From assembly GCA_003326205.1 (NCBI GenBank), contig LWTK01000046.1:186001-250000 (forward strand): a stretch of 64,000 nt of DNA, in the 5' to 3' direction. Below the pieces are notes generated by a model. The model was not told the DNA's origin, searched no databases, and saw only the letters and a list, made by a program, of their open reading frames with translations. Source of the stretch: Nostoc sp. ATCC 43529 (lineage in GTDB: Bacteria > Cyanobacteriota > Cyanobacteriia > Cyanobacteriales > Nostocaceae). Position numbers and translations under genes: made by a program. This document shows, one piece after another, positions 26,175 to 35,769 of this stretch. Each line of letters begins with the position of its first letter. Within the stretch, counting starts at the first letter, position 1.

Positions 26175-27383
26175 TTACATAACTCCCATCTCTTCCAACC
26201 CCTGGCTTAGTCTTTTGGCCTCTTGGGGGTTATGCTTTTCATGAAGGGCGATCGCTTTTTTGAATGCTGTCAAACTTTGTTGATGATTGCCGACTTTTAG
26301 CAGGACTACACCTAAATTTTGATAGGCCTCGGCGTAGTTGGGATTTAAGACAATGGCATTTTGATAACAAGCGATGGCATCTGTAAACAAACCCAAAGCT
26401 TTAAATGTCATCCCCAGATTATAATGTCCAGCAATAAAGCTCGGATCGATTTTCAAAGCTGCGATATAAGCAGTTTTCGCACCGTTGAAATCTCCTGCGG
26501 CTTTGAGTAAGTTACCCAGGTTATTGTATCCTCCTAGTTTGAGCATCGGATAAATTGGCAGCTTAATTGCTGTTTGATAATGAGAAATAGCCTGTGGGAA
26601 ATTTTTTAACCGAGTGTAGGCAATGCCTAAATGATAGTGAAGTTCGTACAAAATATCGTAGTTTTCTTCGCCAGCGGCGTGACTTTCATTTATGCGCTGC
26701 AATCCTCGTCTGAGTAACTCCATTCCTTGGGTAATTTTCCCAGTTTCCACATATAATGCCCCTAATTTACTGCAAACATAAGGATCGTCAGGATGATTAG
26801 CGAGAAATCCTTCCATTGCTGCTGTGGCTTTGGCATATTTATTATTTTGAGCGATCGCACTTTTTTGATATCCTGTGTGGAGAATTGCTACTCCTGGTAA
26901 ATAACCCACCTGCCAGTGCGATTCTTTGGTTAAAATTGCTGCCACGCTATCATCAACTAACGCATGGTAAGGACGATCAAAGCGAATATCTGGATGATTG
27001 CGAAATAATCTGGAAACCAGAGAATAAGGAGATTGTTCTGCACCAACTTCCTGGCGGACAAGGTTGAGTAACAGGTATTCCTCCCTAGCAATGGTGTCTC
27101 GCAATAGCGGTACAATTTCTGGCGTGAGAGTTTCATCAGCATCTAACACTAAAACCCAATCACCAGTCACATACTTTAAAGCTGCATTGCGGGCAGCACT
27201 GAAATCATCGCACCATTTAAAATGATGGACTTTCGCCCCGAACTCTTGGGCAACATAAGGAGTGCGATCGATTGAGCCTGTATCCAACACTACCATTTCA
27301 TCTACAACTTTGTTGACACTGCTTAGACATTTAGGCAGTGTTGCAGCTTCGTTTTTCACAATCATGCACAGACTCAAACTCAT
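26175..27383 (-). CDS. GT2 glycosyltransferase fused to TPR repeats
   Basis: A 402-residue protein. The N-terminal GT2 domain (residues about 1-95) has LCMIVKNEAATLPKCL, VVLDTGSIDRTP, the acceptor-region W-C-DDFSAARN motif and the metal-binding VLDADET. After it come about five TPR units from residue 190 to 390 (for example LGIAYTRLKNFPQAISHYQTAI, AGHYNLGMTFKALGLFTDAI, AYQNLGVVLLKVGNHQQSLT). This is a common cyanobacterial architecture (SPS/TPR glycosyltransferases) for cytosolic glycan assembly. The target is unknown. Confidence 0.9.
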   Translation of the reverse strand: MSLSLCMIVKNEAATLPKCLSSVNKVVDEMVVLDTGSIDRTPYVAQEFGAKVHHFKWCDDFSAARNAALKYVTGDWVLVLDADETLTPEIVPLLRDTIAREEYLLLNLVRQEVGAEQSPYSLVSRLFRNHPDIRFDRPYHALVDDSVAAILTKESHWQVGYLPGVAILHTGYQKSAIAQNNKYAKATAAMEGFLANHPDDPYVCSKLGALYVETGKITQGMELLRRGLQRINESHAAGEENYDILYELHYHLGIAYTRLKNFPQAISHYQTAIKLPIYPMLKLGGYNNLGNLLKAAGDFNGAKTAYIAALKIDPSFIAGHYNLGMTFKALGLFTDAIACYQNAIVLNPNYAEAYQNLGVVLLKVGNHQQSLTAFKKAIALHEKHNPQEAKRLSQGLEEMGVM

Positions 27384-27417
27384 ACGCTAATCTTCGTTTA
27401 ACTTAGTGTTTAAAAAA

Positions 27418-27610
27418 TGGGTATTGGGAAATAGGGCATGGGGCGTGAGGGAGTGCGGGGGAAAGAAGATGGGGGAGTGTGGGGGGAAAATTTATTCTCC
27501 ATCCTCCCACACCTCCCAATGCCCAATGCCCACTTGCCCTGAGCGTAGCCGTACCCCTACTCTTAAGCAAACTACGCGTAGCGTCTCGCTCCAGAAGGGA
27601 TGCCCCATGT
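27418..27610. repeat. G-rich/C-rich inverted tract and small dispersed repeat
   Basis: 27418-27490 is purine rich (GGGGGAGTGTGGGGGGAAAA) and 27500-27535 pyrimidine rich (CTCCATCCTCCCACACCTCC), an imperfect inverted pair. It is followed by a palindromic repeat at about 27536-27602 with the CGCGTAGCGTCTCG core. Confidence 0.7.
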
Positions 27611-27685
27611 CCCACTCAATTATGTGCAAAAATCAAGATTAACAAAATTAGTGAATGAGTAATTCCAGCAGCAAGGGGGAATTTA

Positions 27686-29110
27686 ATGCAGGGCCAAACC
27701 ATCGGTGGACGCTACCAAATTCTCACCCAACTGGGACAAGGGGGATTCGGTAAGACTTTTTTAGCTCAAGACATGCAAAGACCAGGCAATCCACAGTGCG
27801 TTATTAAGCATTTTAAACCGCTCTCTACTGATGCATACACTTTAGGGGAAGCCAAACGTTTGTTTGACCAGGAAGCATTAATTCTGGAAAAGTTAGGAAA
27901 GCATGACCAAATTCCTCAATTATTGGCTCACTTTGAAGAAAATCAACAATTTTATTTAGTTCAAGAGTTTATTTCAGGTCACGATATTACTCAAGAAATA
28001 CCACCTCTAGGTGAGCGATTGAGTGAATATGAAACTATTAAACTTCTAAAAGAAATTTTGGAAGTTTTAGCATTTGTTCATCAACACAATGTGATTCATC
28101 TGGATCTCAAGCCTGCCAATATTCGACGTAGACAATTGGATAACAAAATAGTACTAATTGATTTTGGAGGTGTGAAACAAATCACTACTGAAATGACTAA
28201 TTCTCAAGGGCAAACAAGTTTTACAGTTGCCATTGGGACTTATGGTTATATGCCAAGCGAACAAGCTAGTTGCGCTCCACAATTGAGCAGCGATATCTAT
28301 GCAGTGGGAATTATTGCTATCCAAGCTTTGACAGGAATTAATCCTGCTGACTTTGGCAGTCAAGGACTACCGAGAAATCCTGATACAGGAGAAATTGATT
28401 GGCGCAATCAAATATCAGTGAGTCAGCAGCTAGCAGAAATTATAGACACAATGGTGCTACATGACTTCCGCCAGCGTTACCCCACAGCAAAATCGGCATT
28501 GCAAGCTTTAGAAATGCTAGAAAAAATACCAGACACTACAATTCAGAAAACCTTGCAATTGGCACGACCGCAGAAATTTTTCCTCAGTGCAGCAATAACG
28601 GCAGTAGTCGCTACCATCAGTCTATGGTTATTGCAATTACAAACTCCCAGACAAAATTTTTTGACATATCAAGATTCTAGTTATGGCATAAAAATCCAAT
28701 ATCCAGAAAGTTGGAAAATTCAAGAAACACCAAACTTGATAACTAAAAAATTAGTTACATTTTTATCGCCCAAACAAACTGATACAGATGATTTTCAAGA
28801 ATTTATAACTATCACTATTGAAAATTTTTCTGGTACTTTAAAGGAATCACAAGATTTATTTATTAAGGAAGTTCAAGCTACTTTATCTGATGCCACTATT
28901 GTAAATAAAAGTGAGACAACTTTAGCAAAAAAACGAGCTAATCAATTAATTTTTGTTGGCAAAGATGGAAACAAGAATTTGAAAAGTTTACAAATTTGGA
29001 CTTTAAAGGGGAATCAAGCATACGTCGTCACTTATTTAGCAGCAATAAATGATTACGATCGCTTCTTACCAACCGCAGAAAAAATGATTGAATCCTTTGA
29101 AATTAATTAA
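27686..29110 (+). CDS. Ser/Thr protein kinase with transmembrane helix and PsbP-like C-terminal domain
   Basis: A 474-residue Hanks-type kinase. The Gly-rich loop is LGQGGFGKTF, the Lys is in CVIKHFKP, the catalytic loop reads HLDLKPAN and the metal site is IDFGG. The Arg of the usual HRD is replaced by Leu, a non-RD kinase not controlled by activation-loop phosphorylation in the standard way. A membrane segment lies at about residues 297-316 (FFLSAAITAVVATISLWLLQ). The remaining 155 residues, from YQDSSYGIKIQYPESWKIQE on, have the Mog1/PsbP fold pattern and should be outside the cytoplasm. It is probably a receptor kinase whose outer domain senses something in the periplasm or lumen. Confidence 0.88.
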   Translation: MQGQTIGGRYQILTQLGQGGFGKTFLAQDMQRPGNPQCVIKHFKPLSTDAYTLGEAKRLFDQEALILEKLGKHDQIPQLLAHFEENQQFYLVQEFISGHDITQEIPPLGERLSEYETIKLLKEILEVLAFVHQHNVIHLDLKPANIRRRQLDNKIVLIDFGGVKQITTEMTNSQGQTSFTVAIGTYGYMPSEQASCAPQLSSDIYAVGIIAIQALTGINPADFGSQGLPRNPDTGEIDWRNQISVSQQLAEIIDTMVLHDFRQRYPTAKSALQALEMLEKIPDTTIQKTLQLARPQKFFLSAAITAVVATISLWLLQLQTPRQNFLTYQDSSYGIKIQYPESWKIQETPNLITKKLVTFLSPKQTDTDDFQEFITITIENFSGTLKESQDLFIKEVQATLSDATIVNKSETTLAKKRANQLIFVGKDGNKNLKSLQIWTLKGNQAYVVTYLAAINDYDRFLPTAEKMIESFEIN

Positions 29111-29583
29111 TGGTTTTATCAGACAGTGCGTTAGTATACCCCTACCAAGAAGCAAGCTCAAGCTACGCGAAGCGTCTCATAAAGAAGCTCGCCCCAAGCA
29201 TCACTACTCTAGCATCTTATTCCTGGCTTGCTGCCTCAAAATGCAGTTCACGAGTAAGTATAACGACTCAATTAAATTAAAGTTCGTAGTATGGGCTTGA
29301 GCCATTAAAACGTCTGTTAATAGCGATAAATCGCTTACTACGAACAAAACTCCAACCTTACATTTAATTATGTCTACCTACTTATCAATTCCCCTTGAAT
29401 TGAAAATTTTAGAAAATTCTCCTTTGCGTGTACCTAATTATTTAATAGGTGTACAATCAAAATAACAGATTTATCTCATAAGCCTTGGGTAATAGCAAAT
29501 AATGTTTTTAACTAACTATCTATTACCCATTATTAATGGATATTTAAATCTGCGAAATAATGTTAATTACTGATATATATATA
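29111..29583. other. Intergenic region upstream of pxcA
   Basis: A small dispersed repeat occupies about 29145-29200 (GCTACGCGAAGCGTCTCATA). The remainder is AT-rich with no gene. No further structure was seen. Confidence 0.5.
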
Positions 29584-30846
29584 ATGAAAAATTCATTTGC
29601 ACAAATAGCAGAATTACTTTATCAAAAGCTGAAACAATATTGGCGATCGCCCAACAGTTGGTTTATTGATACACCAGAAAGGGCACTTTTAGAAGCCTAT
29701 GAAGCAGCTCAGAGAATTAAAAATATTGAAATTGAACATTTTGATGGCAAAAAAATCTCTTCAGCCTCAGAAAAGTATACCGAAAATGTCATGTCTTATT
29801 GGCAAGTATACCTTGATAAAAACTTAACTATTATCAAGATTAGGCTTGCTGAGTTCACACTCAGTCGGACAATTATCGATATCTCTAATTCTGCCTTGTT
29901 AGAAAAACTGCACGTTATTGATGAAATTGTAGAAAAGTATGCCATCAAAAATCAACTCATTGATTCTCAACCCCAGGAAATTAACCGCAGCAAAATCAAA
30001 AATTCGCCAGACTCATTTGATATAAAGGAAATTAAAAGTACATCTCCATTTCAAAAGACTGGAGTCTTTCCTGGGTCTATTGGTAGAAGTATTAATGTAA
30101 TTAAAGGAGATTTTTCACCACATGCAGAAGAAAATTTTACTAGAAATTATCGATTATCTAGAAATAGGACAAGAATTGCCCTGAGATTTTTCCTTATCCT
30201 AATTCTTGTACCCCTCGTAACTCAGCATTTATCTAAAGAACTGTTAGTAAATCCCATAGTAGAAAAAATCCGAGGAGAGGATACAACTCAAATTTTCATT
30301 AATTCTGACATGGAAAAAGAGGCTCTCCAGGAATTACGTAATTTTCAAGCAGAATTAAGATTTGAATATTTACTTAATCAAACACCACAATTATCATCCC
30401 AAGCCGTACAACAAAAGATAAAAGACAGAGCATCTGAGATAGCTGAAGAATTTCGGATTAAAAGTAATAGCAGTATTAGTAATGTTTTTGCTGACTTAAT
30501 ATCACTAATTTCTTTTGCCTTAGCCATCGTTTTCAGTAAAAAAGAAATTGTGGTTGTCAAATCGTTTATAGATAATATTGTCTACGGACTTAGCGATAGC
30601 GCTAAAGCCTTTTTAATTATTTTGTTTACAGATATATTCGTAGGATTCCACTCACCGCATGGATGGGAAATTATTCTAGAAGCATTGTCAGAACATTTAG
30701 GCTTACCAGCCAATAACAGCGCAATATTTTTATTTATTGCTACATTTCCTGTAATTTTAAATACTATCTTTAAATACTGGATATTCCGGTATCTAAGTCG
30801 CTTATCTCCGTCAGCATTAGCTACATTAAAAGAGATGGATGAATAA
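29584..30846 (+). CDS. pxcA: Proton extrusion protein PxcA (CemA family)
   Basis: A 420-residue membrane protein needed for light-induced proton release and pH homeostasis in cyanobacteria, homologous to chloroplast CemA. The N-terminal soluble half has FIDTPERALLEAYEAAQRIKNIEIEHFDGKKIS; the hallmark FPGSIGRSINVIKGDFSPHAE precedes the first membrane helix RFFLILILVPLVTQHLSKEL. About four membrane segments follow, ending near WIFRYLSRLSPSALATLKEM. I start at the second Met (MKNSFAQIAELLYQKLKQYW) because family members begin here; an in-frame ATG at 29560 would add eight residues. Located in the cytoplasmic membrane. Confidence 0.93.
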   Translation: MKNSFAQIAELLYQKLKQYWRSPNSWFIDTPERALLEAYEAAQRIKNIEIEHFDGKKISSASEKYTENVMSYWQVYLDKNLTIIKIRLAEFTLSRTIIDISNSALLEKLHVIDEIVEKYAIKNQLIDSQPQEINRSKIKNSPDSFDIKEIKSTSPFQKTGVFPGSIGRSINVIKGDFSPHAEENFTRNYRLSRNRTRIALRFFLILILVPLVTQHLSKELLVNPIVEKIRGEDTTQIFINSDMEKEALQELRNFQAELRFEYLLNQTPQLSSQAVQQKIKDRASEIAEEFRIKSNSSISNVFADLISLISFALAIVFSKKEIVVVKSFIDNIVYGLSDSAKAFLIILFTDIFVGFHSPHGWEIILEALSEHLGLPANNSAIFLFIATFPVILNTIFKYWIFRYLSRLSPSALATLKEMDE

Positions 30847-31151
30847 TTATAAGAATTCAGAATTCAGAATTCAGAATTCTGAATTTAGAATTAATAAGAC
30901 TTGGGTATCCAGGGTCAATAATTTTAATAAAATGTAGTAATCCAGATGACAAGCCTTTATCTTTATACAGCGTTTTTTAGGTAAATGAGGTACACGGGTA
31001 GGGGCGAACGGCCGTACCCTTCTCCTTCGGAGACGCTACGCCAACGGGAACGCTAAGAGCGAACGCCCTTACAATAGTCTGTACCTCATAAACTCCAAAT
31101 CTGCTGTATATGAGCTTGTCCCCTTGTCCCCTTGTCCTTGTGAGGCGTGGT
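30847..31151. repeat. AATTCAG heptamers and small dispersed repeat
   Basis: 30853-30892 has tandem AGAATTC units turning into an inverted copy. 31000-31075 holds a palindromic repeat (CCTTCTCCTTCGGAGACGCT, then CGCTAAGAGCGAACGCCC). No gene. Confidence 0.7.
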
Positions 31152-31625
31152 ATGGATTTTGAAAGCAAAGCTAAGACTTCAACTGCTACAAATAAGATAG
31201 ATTTTGCTCAACCAACTACTCGTAAGCCACTAGAATTGCTGCGAGAGACCGAGGCTTTGTTACGCCGCCCAGCTGTAACAACACTAGCGCCGATTTTACC
31301 ACCAAAACTCAGCAATAGGTTGCAAACAGCGTCATCTTTAGCAGATGATTCTTTTAAAGAACTGTCAGAAATTGACCTAGACAATATTAGTGATTTGGAA
31401 CTGCGACCTGCACGAATTTCTCTTGGCTTAAGCTTTATCGGTTTTGGAGCGCTAATGATATTGGTGCTGCTGTTGTATCTAAACACTTTGCATCCCGAAC
31501 TCAATGCAATAGAGCAGATTCGGCAACACTGGTATCAATATGTTTGGTTTGTTAGTTTAGGTATCACAGGAATGTTTATGTTGGGTCGTGAAGCCATGCG
31601 TCCGGCCTCAAAACAGCGAAAATGA
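31152..31625 (+). CDS. Conserved-looking small membrane protein, unknown function
   Basis: 157 residues from [21 protein letters not shown] chose the ATG at 31152 because the extension from 31110 lies in a repeat-like CCCCTTGTCC tract. Two membrane segments are visible, about residues 95-116 ([19 protein letters not shown]) and 128-150 ([18 protein letters not shown]). The soluble N-terminus is acidic at its end ([15 protein letters not shown]). It ends 14 bp before the ppk2 start and is probably co-transcribed with it. No family was named. Confidence 0.7.
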   Translation: MDFESKAKTSTATNKIDFAQPTTRKPLELLRETEALLRRPAVTTLAPILPPKLSNRLQTASSLADDSFKELSEIDLDNISDLELRPARISLGLSFIGFGALMILVLLLYLNTLHPELNAIEQIRQHWYQYVWFVSLGITGMFMLGREAMRPASKQRK

Positions 31626-31638
31626 GGAGATTTTATAC

Positions 31639-32511
31639 ATGAATCATGATGCTTTTATTGTTCCACCAGGTTCCAAGATTTCTTTGAAAAAAAACTATGA
31701 CCCAGCTTATAAAACTGATTTTTACCAAAAAGTCGATGCTCTAACTAAATTAAAATCAGATATTGAACGACTAGCAAATTATCAAAATATTCTCTACGCT
31801 CAAAATACTTATGCCTTGTTAATTATTTTTCAGGCTATGGACGCTGCTGGTAAAGACAGCACAATTAAACACGTGATGTCTGGCGTGAACCCACAAGGAT
31901 TTCAAGTATTTAGTTTTAAAGGGCCGAGTGCAGAAGAATTAGACCATGACTACCTGTGGCGAACAATGAAGGCTTTGCCAGAGAGAGGTCGAATTGGTAT
32001 ATTTAACCGTTCGTACTATGAAGAAGTTCTAGTGGTTCGCGTCCATCCAGAAATGCTCAAGAAGCAACAATTACCGCGATTTCCTTCAGGAAATCAGATA
32101 TGGAAACAACGTTTTCAAGAAATTAACAACTTTGAAAAATATTTAGTAGATAATGGTGTAATTATTTTAAAGTTTTTTTTGAATGTCTCAAAATCAGAAC
32201 AGAAAAAACGATTTTTGCAAAGGATTGAATTCCCGGAAAAAAATTGGAAATTTTCTGCTACCGATGTCCGGGAAAGAGCTTTTTGGAATGATTATATGGA
32301 TGCTTATGAAGAAGTTTTTAATCAAACTAGCACAAAATGGGCACCGTGGTATATTGTTCCTGCCGATCGCAAATGGTTTACGCGCTTGGTAGTTGCCGAT
32401 ATCATCTGCACAAAACTAGAAGAACTAAATCTAAAATACCCAACAGTTACAGAGGAACACAAACAGCAACTTTTAGAAGCAAAACGCATTTTGGAACAAG
32501 AAGATTCTTAA
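31639..32511 (+). CDS. ppk2: Polyphosphate kinase 2 family protein
   Basis: A 290-residue polyphosphate-nucleotide phosphotransferase. The P-loop is [20 protein letters not shown] (about residues 70-90). The lid-region [16 protein letters not shown] and the [20 protein letters not shown] motif fit the family. The cytosolic enzyme moves phosphate between polyphosphate and AMP, ADP or GDP; the subclass (I, II or III) was not settled. The start is the ATG at 31639, preceded by GAGGAGA at 31624-31630, rather than an upstream Met that would overlap the previous gene. Confidence 0.93.
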   Translation: MNHDAFIVPPGSKISLKKNYDPAYKTDFYQKVDALTKLKSDIERLANYQNILYAQNTYALLIIFQAMDAAGKDSTIKHVMSGVNPQGFQVFSFKGPSAEELDHDYLWRTMKALPERGRIGIFNRSYYEEVLVVRVHPEMLKKQQLPRFPSGNQIWKQRFQEINNFEKYLVDNGVIILKFFLNVSKSEQKKRFLQRIEFPEKNWKFSATDVRERAFWNDYMDAYEEVFNQTSTKWAPWYIVPADRKWFTRLVVADIICTKLEELNLKYPTVTEEHKQQLLEAKRILEQEDS

Positions 32512-32526
32512 ATAATTCGTATGCTA

Positions 32527-32606
32527 GTAGAGACGTTGCAATGCAACGTCTCTACAGGATTTTGATATCATGCACAATCGTTTTCATACATGAAATCAGC
32601 AACGCC
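32527..32606. mobile_element. Truncated copy of the GGCGTTGC MITE family
   Basis: Starts with a 29-nt palindrome (GTAGAGACGTTGCA and complement) and ends GAAATCAGCAACGCC. It matches the right part of the complete copy at 59822-59946 with only a few differences. The left terminal repeat is missing. Placed 15 bp after the ppk2 stop, its hairpin may also terminate that transcript. Confidence 0.75.
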
Positions 32607-32726
32607 GAATATTTTTTACTTGCAAGTCGCTTATACTATTTCACGAAATTATTGATACAAATCATTCTTCTTGCTCCTCTGCTTCCCCTGCTTGCCTAAA
32701 TGTATCAATCTTAAAGTGAAACGGTA

Positions 32727-34043
32727 TTACCAGGGCCCCCAGATAGCAAAGGTTATTCCTGGACTTTGTATGTTGACAAACATTGTCTGACCATCGGCGG
32801 AGAAGCAAACCCCAGCGAACTCTGATGTATTGAGGGCATTCTTGGCAAACTTGTAAAGACTGCCAGTCGGAGTGATGCCGAGAATGTAATCCGTTCCATC
32901 CCCATCTTCACAGAGAAAGATGTCCCGGTTGGGGACAACCACAATATTGTCTGGATTGTCTAGCACACCAGAATTGTTGGGTTCAATATAGAGTTCAACA
33001 GTATTATTAGTGGGCGAATAACGCCAAATCTGCCCATTTCCAGAACTACTCCCACTCTTGCAAGTGAAGTACACATAACCACCACCATAAAAGATGCCTT
33101 CCCCACCAGAAAATCTGGCGGCACCTTTGTTATACCCTTCTGTTCTGACGGTATCAGTGCTGGGATCGGGATTGGTAATCTGTACCCATTCGACGGCCCT
33201 CGGCGTATTTTTTGGGAAACCCGTAGCTGTGTTGATTCCAGACGACCCCGTAATCTTTAAGGCCTGTAACGAACCACCGGCACTCAGGTTGTTGGTTTGG
33301 TTGGGAATGAAGCGGTAGAAAAGCCCGTCCCCCCGGTCTTCGGTCATGTAGATATACCCTGTGTTGGGGTTTACAGCGGCAGCCTCGTGATTAAAACGCC
33401 CCATCGCTGTTAGTGGAACGGGAGTAACAAAAGTACTTGCACTGCTAGGAACTTCAAAAACATAACCATGCCTCTTGGTGTTATTGGTTTCAAAAGTTTC
33501 TTCACAGGTTAACCAAGACCCTGAAGGCGTAGGGCCACCGGCACAATTGCGAATGGTTCCTGCCAGGACTCCTCGATGTTCTATCAAGGTGCGGGAAGAA
33601 CTAACAACCAACTTAGTACAACCGCCCCTCGCATTTGAGTTGTATTTCCTGCTACTAGGAGCGCTCAAACCATTACTAGAAGAGGGAGCGAGTTCGTGAT
33701 TGCGAATTAGAATCGTATTCCCATTGGAACCTGGAAAGGCACCCATACCATCGTGACCACCGGGTACTCGGTAACCATCATTCATCGTTTGACCTGTTTC
33801 GGACAGTCTGCGGTAGGTGAATCCAGCTGGCAAATCTAATACTCCGTTGGGGTCGGCTACTAAATTTCCGTAGGGGCCCGCAGCGATCGCCGGTTTAGTA
33901 TAGAAGGCTTGTAAAGGAGATAGGAGAACAGCACCTGTAGCCGATGCCCCTGCCAAGGTAAAAAACTCACGTCTTGATAAATTCAATGTATGCTCCCTAA
34001 TATTTTTGATGAGGCTTAATTTGTTGCAAGTAGCCAGGCTCAA
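32727..34043 (-). CDS. PhoX-like (DUF839) alkaline phosphatase, Tat-exported
   Basis: A 438-residue protein. The N-terminus has a twin-arginine signal, SRREFF at residues 23-28 followed by the hydrophobic TLAGASATGAVLLSPL and a likely cut after IAAGP. The mature part has the PhoX/DUF839 marks: PAGFTYRRLSETGQ, DGYRVPGGHDGMGAF, NTILIRNHE, HRGVLAGTIRNCAGGPTPSG, WLTCEE, GRFNHEAAAV and YMTEDRGDGLFYRF. Family members bind Ca and Fe and hydrolyse phosphomonoesters in the periplasm. It is shorter than classical PhoX and belongs to the DUF839 subgroup. A Pho box was not identified. Confidence 0.88.
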   Translation of the reverse strand: MSLATCNKLSLIKNIREHTLNLSRREFFTLAGASATGAVLLSPLQAFYTKPAIAAGPYGNLVADPNGVLDLPAGFTYRRLSETGQTMNDGYRVPGGHDGMGAFPGSNGNTILIRNHELAPSSSNGLSAPSSRKYNSNARGGCTKLVVSSSRTLIEHRGVLAGTIRNCAGGPTPSGSWLTCEETFETNNTKRHGYVFEVPSSASTFVTPVPLTAMGRFNHEAAAVNPNTGYIYMTEDRGDGLFYRFIPNQTNNLSAGGSLQALKITGSSGINTATGFPKNTPRAVEWVQITNPDPSTDTVRTEGYNKGAARFSGGEGIFYGGGYVYFTCKSGSSSGNGQIWRYSPTNNTVELYIEPNNSGVLDNPDNIVVVPNRDIFLCEDGDGTDYILGITPTGSLYKFAKNALNTSEFAGVCFSADGQTMFVNIQSPGITFAIWGPW

Positions 34044-34434
34044 TTATCTAGGATGAGCAGTTATTTGAATTTAATAAGAGGTTAAAAATAGTTTATTTAA
34101 GAGATTTAATTAATGTAGGAAATATATAAATTTCTAATAGCTTCTTTGGATAACAAAAATAGTTAAACTAGGAGTTTCTCAGATTAAAAAAGCGTATATA
34201 ACAAAATACGGTTGAGTTAAGGCTAAAACTCTTTGTAAAGGTTAATTTTTTTAACTAACCGCAGAGGCGCAGAGAACGCAGACAGAAGGAGTAAATGCTT
34301 AACTGAACTGTATTGGTACATAACAGAAGTGTTGCTCGTTCCCTAATTCGCTTTTAACGCTCAAGCTCTGAATTCTGCTGTAAAATCAGTTTGCTGGGCT
34401 ACTCAGCAAAATTGCAATTCTAGATTTTTGTGAT
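34044..34434. other. Intergenic region between divergent genes
   Basis: AT-rich DNA upstream of the PhoX-like gene and miaE. The stretch around 34255-34290 (CGCAGAGGCGCAGAGAACGC) is a common Nostoc repeat fragment. No promoter element could be assigned with confidence. Confidence 0.5.
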
Positions 34435-35031
34435 GTGCTTACTCAGTTACCGACTATCAACGCCCTAAAACAGCCCACGAGTTCTGCTTGGATCGAACAA
34501 GCGATCGCTAACTTAGATATCATCTTACTCGACCACTCCCACTGCGAACGTAAAGCGGCAGGCGTGGCGTTGAACTTTATGTTCCGCTACCCTTCTAATA
34601 CTAAAATGGTGCGGGAACTAACGGCGATCGCCCGCGAAGAACTAGAACACTTCGAGCTAGTTAACCAATGGCTAGAACGGCGTAATATTCCTTTGGCTCC
34701 CTTACCACCACCTCCTTACGGCGCAGGTTTGAAAGGTGCTGTACGTCCTCAAGAACCCCAGCGATTTTTGGATTCCTTACTAGTCACAGGCTTAATCGAA
34801 GCACGCAGCCACGAACGCCTGGGATTATTAGCTGCTTACTGTCCAGAACCAGAATTAGCAAAATTTTATCGTGGCCTCATGGCGTCCGAAGCGCGTCACT
34901 ACGGTATATATTGGGTTTTAGCTGCTACTTACTTCGACAAAGAAATTGTCATGCAACGCCTTGATGAATTAGCAATTGTTGAAAGTGAGCTGCTGGCGAC
35001 TTTGCATCCAGAACCTAGAATTCACAGTTAG
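34435..35031 (+). CDS. miaE: tRNA-(ms2io6A)-hydroxylase-like protein MiaE
   Basis: A 198-residue di-iron ferritin-like protein that hydroxylates the isopentenyl group of ms2i6A37 in tRNA. The di-iron ligands are visible in a four-helix pattern: LDHSHCERKAAG, AIAREELEHFELVNQWL, GLIEARSHERLGLLA and MASEARHYGIYWVL. PLPPPPYGAGLKGAVR is the typical loop. The start is taken as GTG at 34435, because the only ATG just upstream is out of frame. It is followed after 12 bp by a VOC gene. Confidence 0.92.
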   Translation: MLTQLPTINALKQPTSSAWIEQAIANLDIILLDHSHCERKAAGVALNFMFRYPSNTKMVRELTAIAREELEHFELVNQWLERRNIPLAPLPPPPYGAGLKGAVRPQEPQRFLDSLLVTGLIEARSHERLGLLAAYCPEPELAKFYRGLMASEARHYGIYWVLAATYFDKEIVMQRLDELAIVESELLATLHPEPRIHS

Positions 35032-35043
35032 TACAACGCCACT

Positions 35044-35448
35044 ATGAAGCTTCAGCTAACACACTTGAGACTGCTTGTCTCCAATTACAAAGATTCTTTT
35101 TTGTTCTACCGAGATTTGCTAAAATTCGATGTCGATTGGGGCGATGAAAATAGCGGATATGCTGAGTTTAATAGTGGACATCTCAAACTCGGTTTGTTCA
35201 AACAAGAATTAATGGCGCAAGTAGTCCCAAGAATCGATCAGCCTTCGTATGTTGTCAATCGAGATAAAATTGTCTTGATTTTTGCAGTCGATAACGTGGA
35301 TGAGGTCTATGAAGAAGTTAAAAAAGCTAATGCGATCGTTGTCACTCCACCAACAGACCGTCCAGATTGGGGAATTCGCACAGCCCATTTCCGAGATCCT
35401 GATGGAAATTTAATCGAAGTTTACAACAATTTGGGAATTGTTAGTTAA
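35044..35448 (+). CDS. VOC-family (glyoxalase-like) protein
   Basis: A 134-residue VOC module starting MKLQLTHLRLLVSNYKDSFLFYRDLLKFDVDWG and ending DPDGNLIEVYNNLG, with the last Glu a likely metal ligand. The His in LQLTHLRLLV is a second ligand candidate. The substrate is unknown. It follows miaE by 12 bp, so the two are probably co-transcribed. It differs from the VOC protein at 12068 in most residues, so it is not a recent duplicate. Confidence 0.88.
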   Translation: MKLQLTHLRLLVSNYKDSFLFYRDLLKFDVDWGDENSGYAEFNSGHLKLGLFKQELMAQVVPRIDQPSYVVNRDKIVLIFAVDNVDEVYEEVKKANAIVVTPPTDRPDWGIRTAHFRDPDGNLIEVYNNLGIVS

Positions 35449-35769
35449 AAGCAACTCACAAAATTTTAGATTTTAAATTTTGGATTTTGGATTGAAGAAG
35501 AACTCAGAATTCAGAATTCGGAATTCAGAATCAATATAGTGAGGGATTCAAACCCGCCACTAATTGTAGCTCGCTAAATCAAAGATTTAGTGGGGGACTT
35601 CAACCCACTTGTTCATTCCCCAGCCGCAGAGAATTAAATTATGAATTTTGGCTCCTGATTCTTGAATTTTTTCTTGTTAAAAAAGCATAGTTTAGAACAT
35701 AAACTGCTCAAAAAAGATCTACATCAAGAGACTTTCTTTGCCTATTGCCTATTGCCTATTGCCTATTGC
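35449..35769. repeat. Intergenic repeats (AATTCAG heptamers and palindrome)
   Basis: 35505-35532 has three GAATTCAG-type units. 35540-35612 has a palindrome with GGGATTCAAACCCGCCAC and AGTGGGGGACTTCAACCC arms. 35742-35778 has five tandem TTGCCTA heptamers, the last running into the end of the minus-strand gene. Confidence 0.7.
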
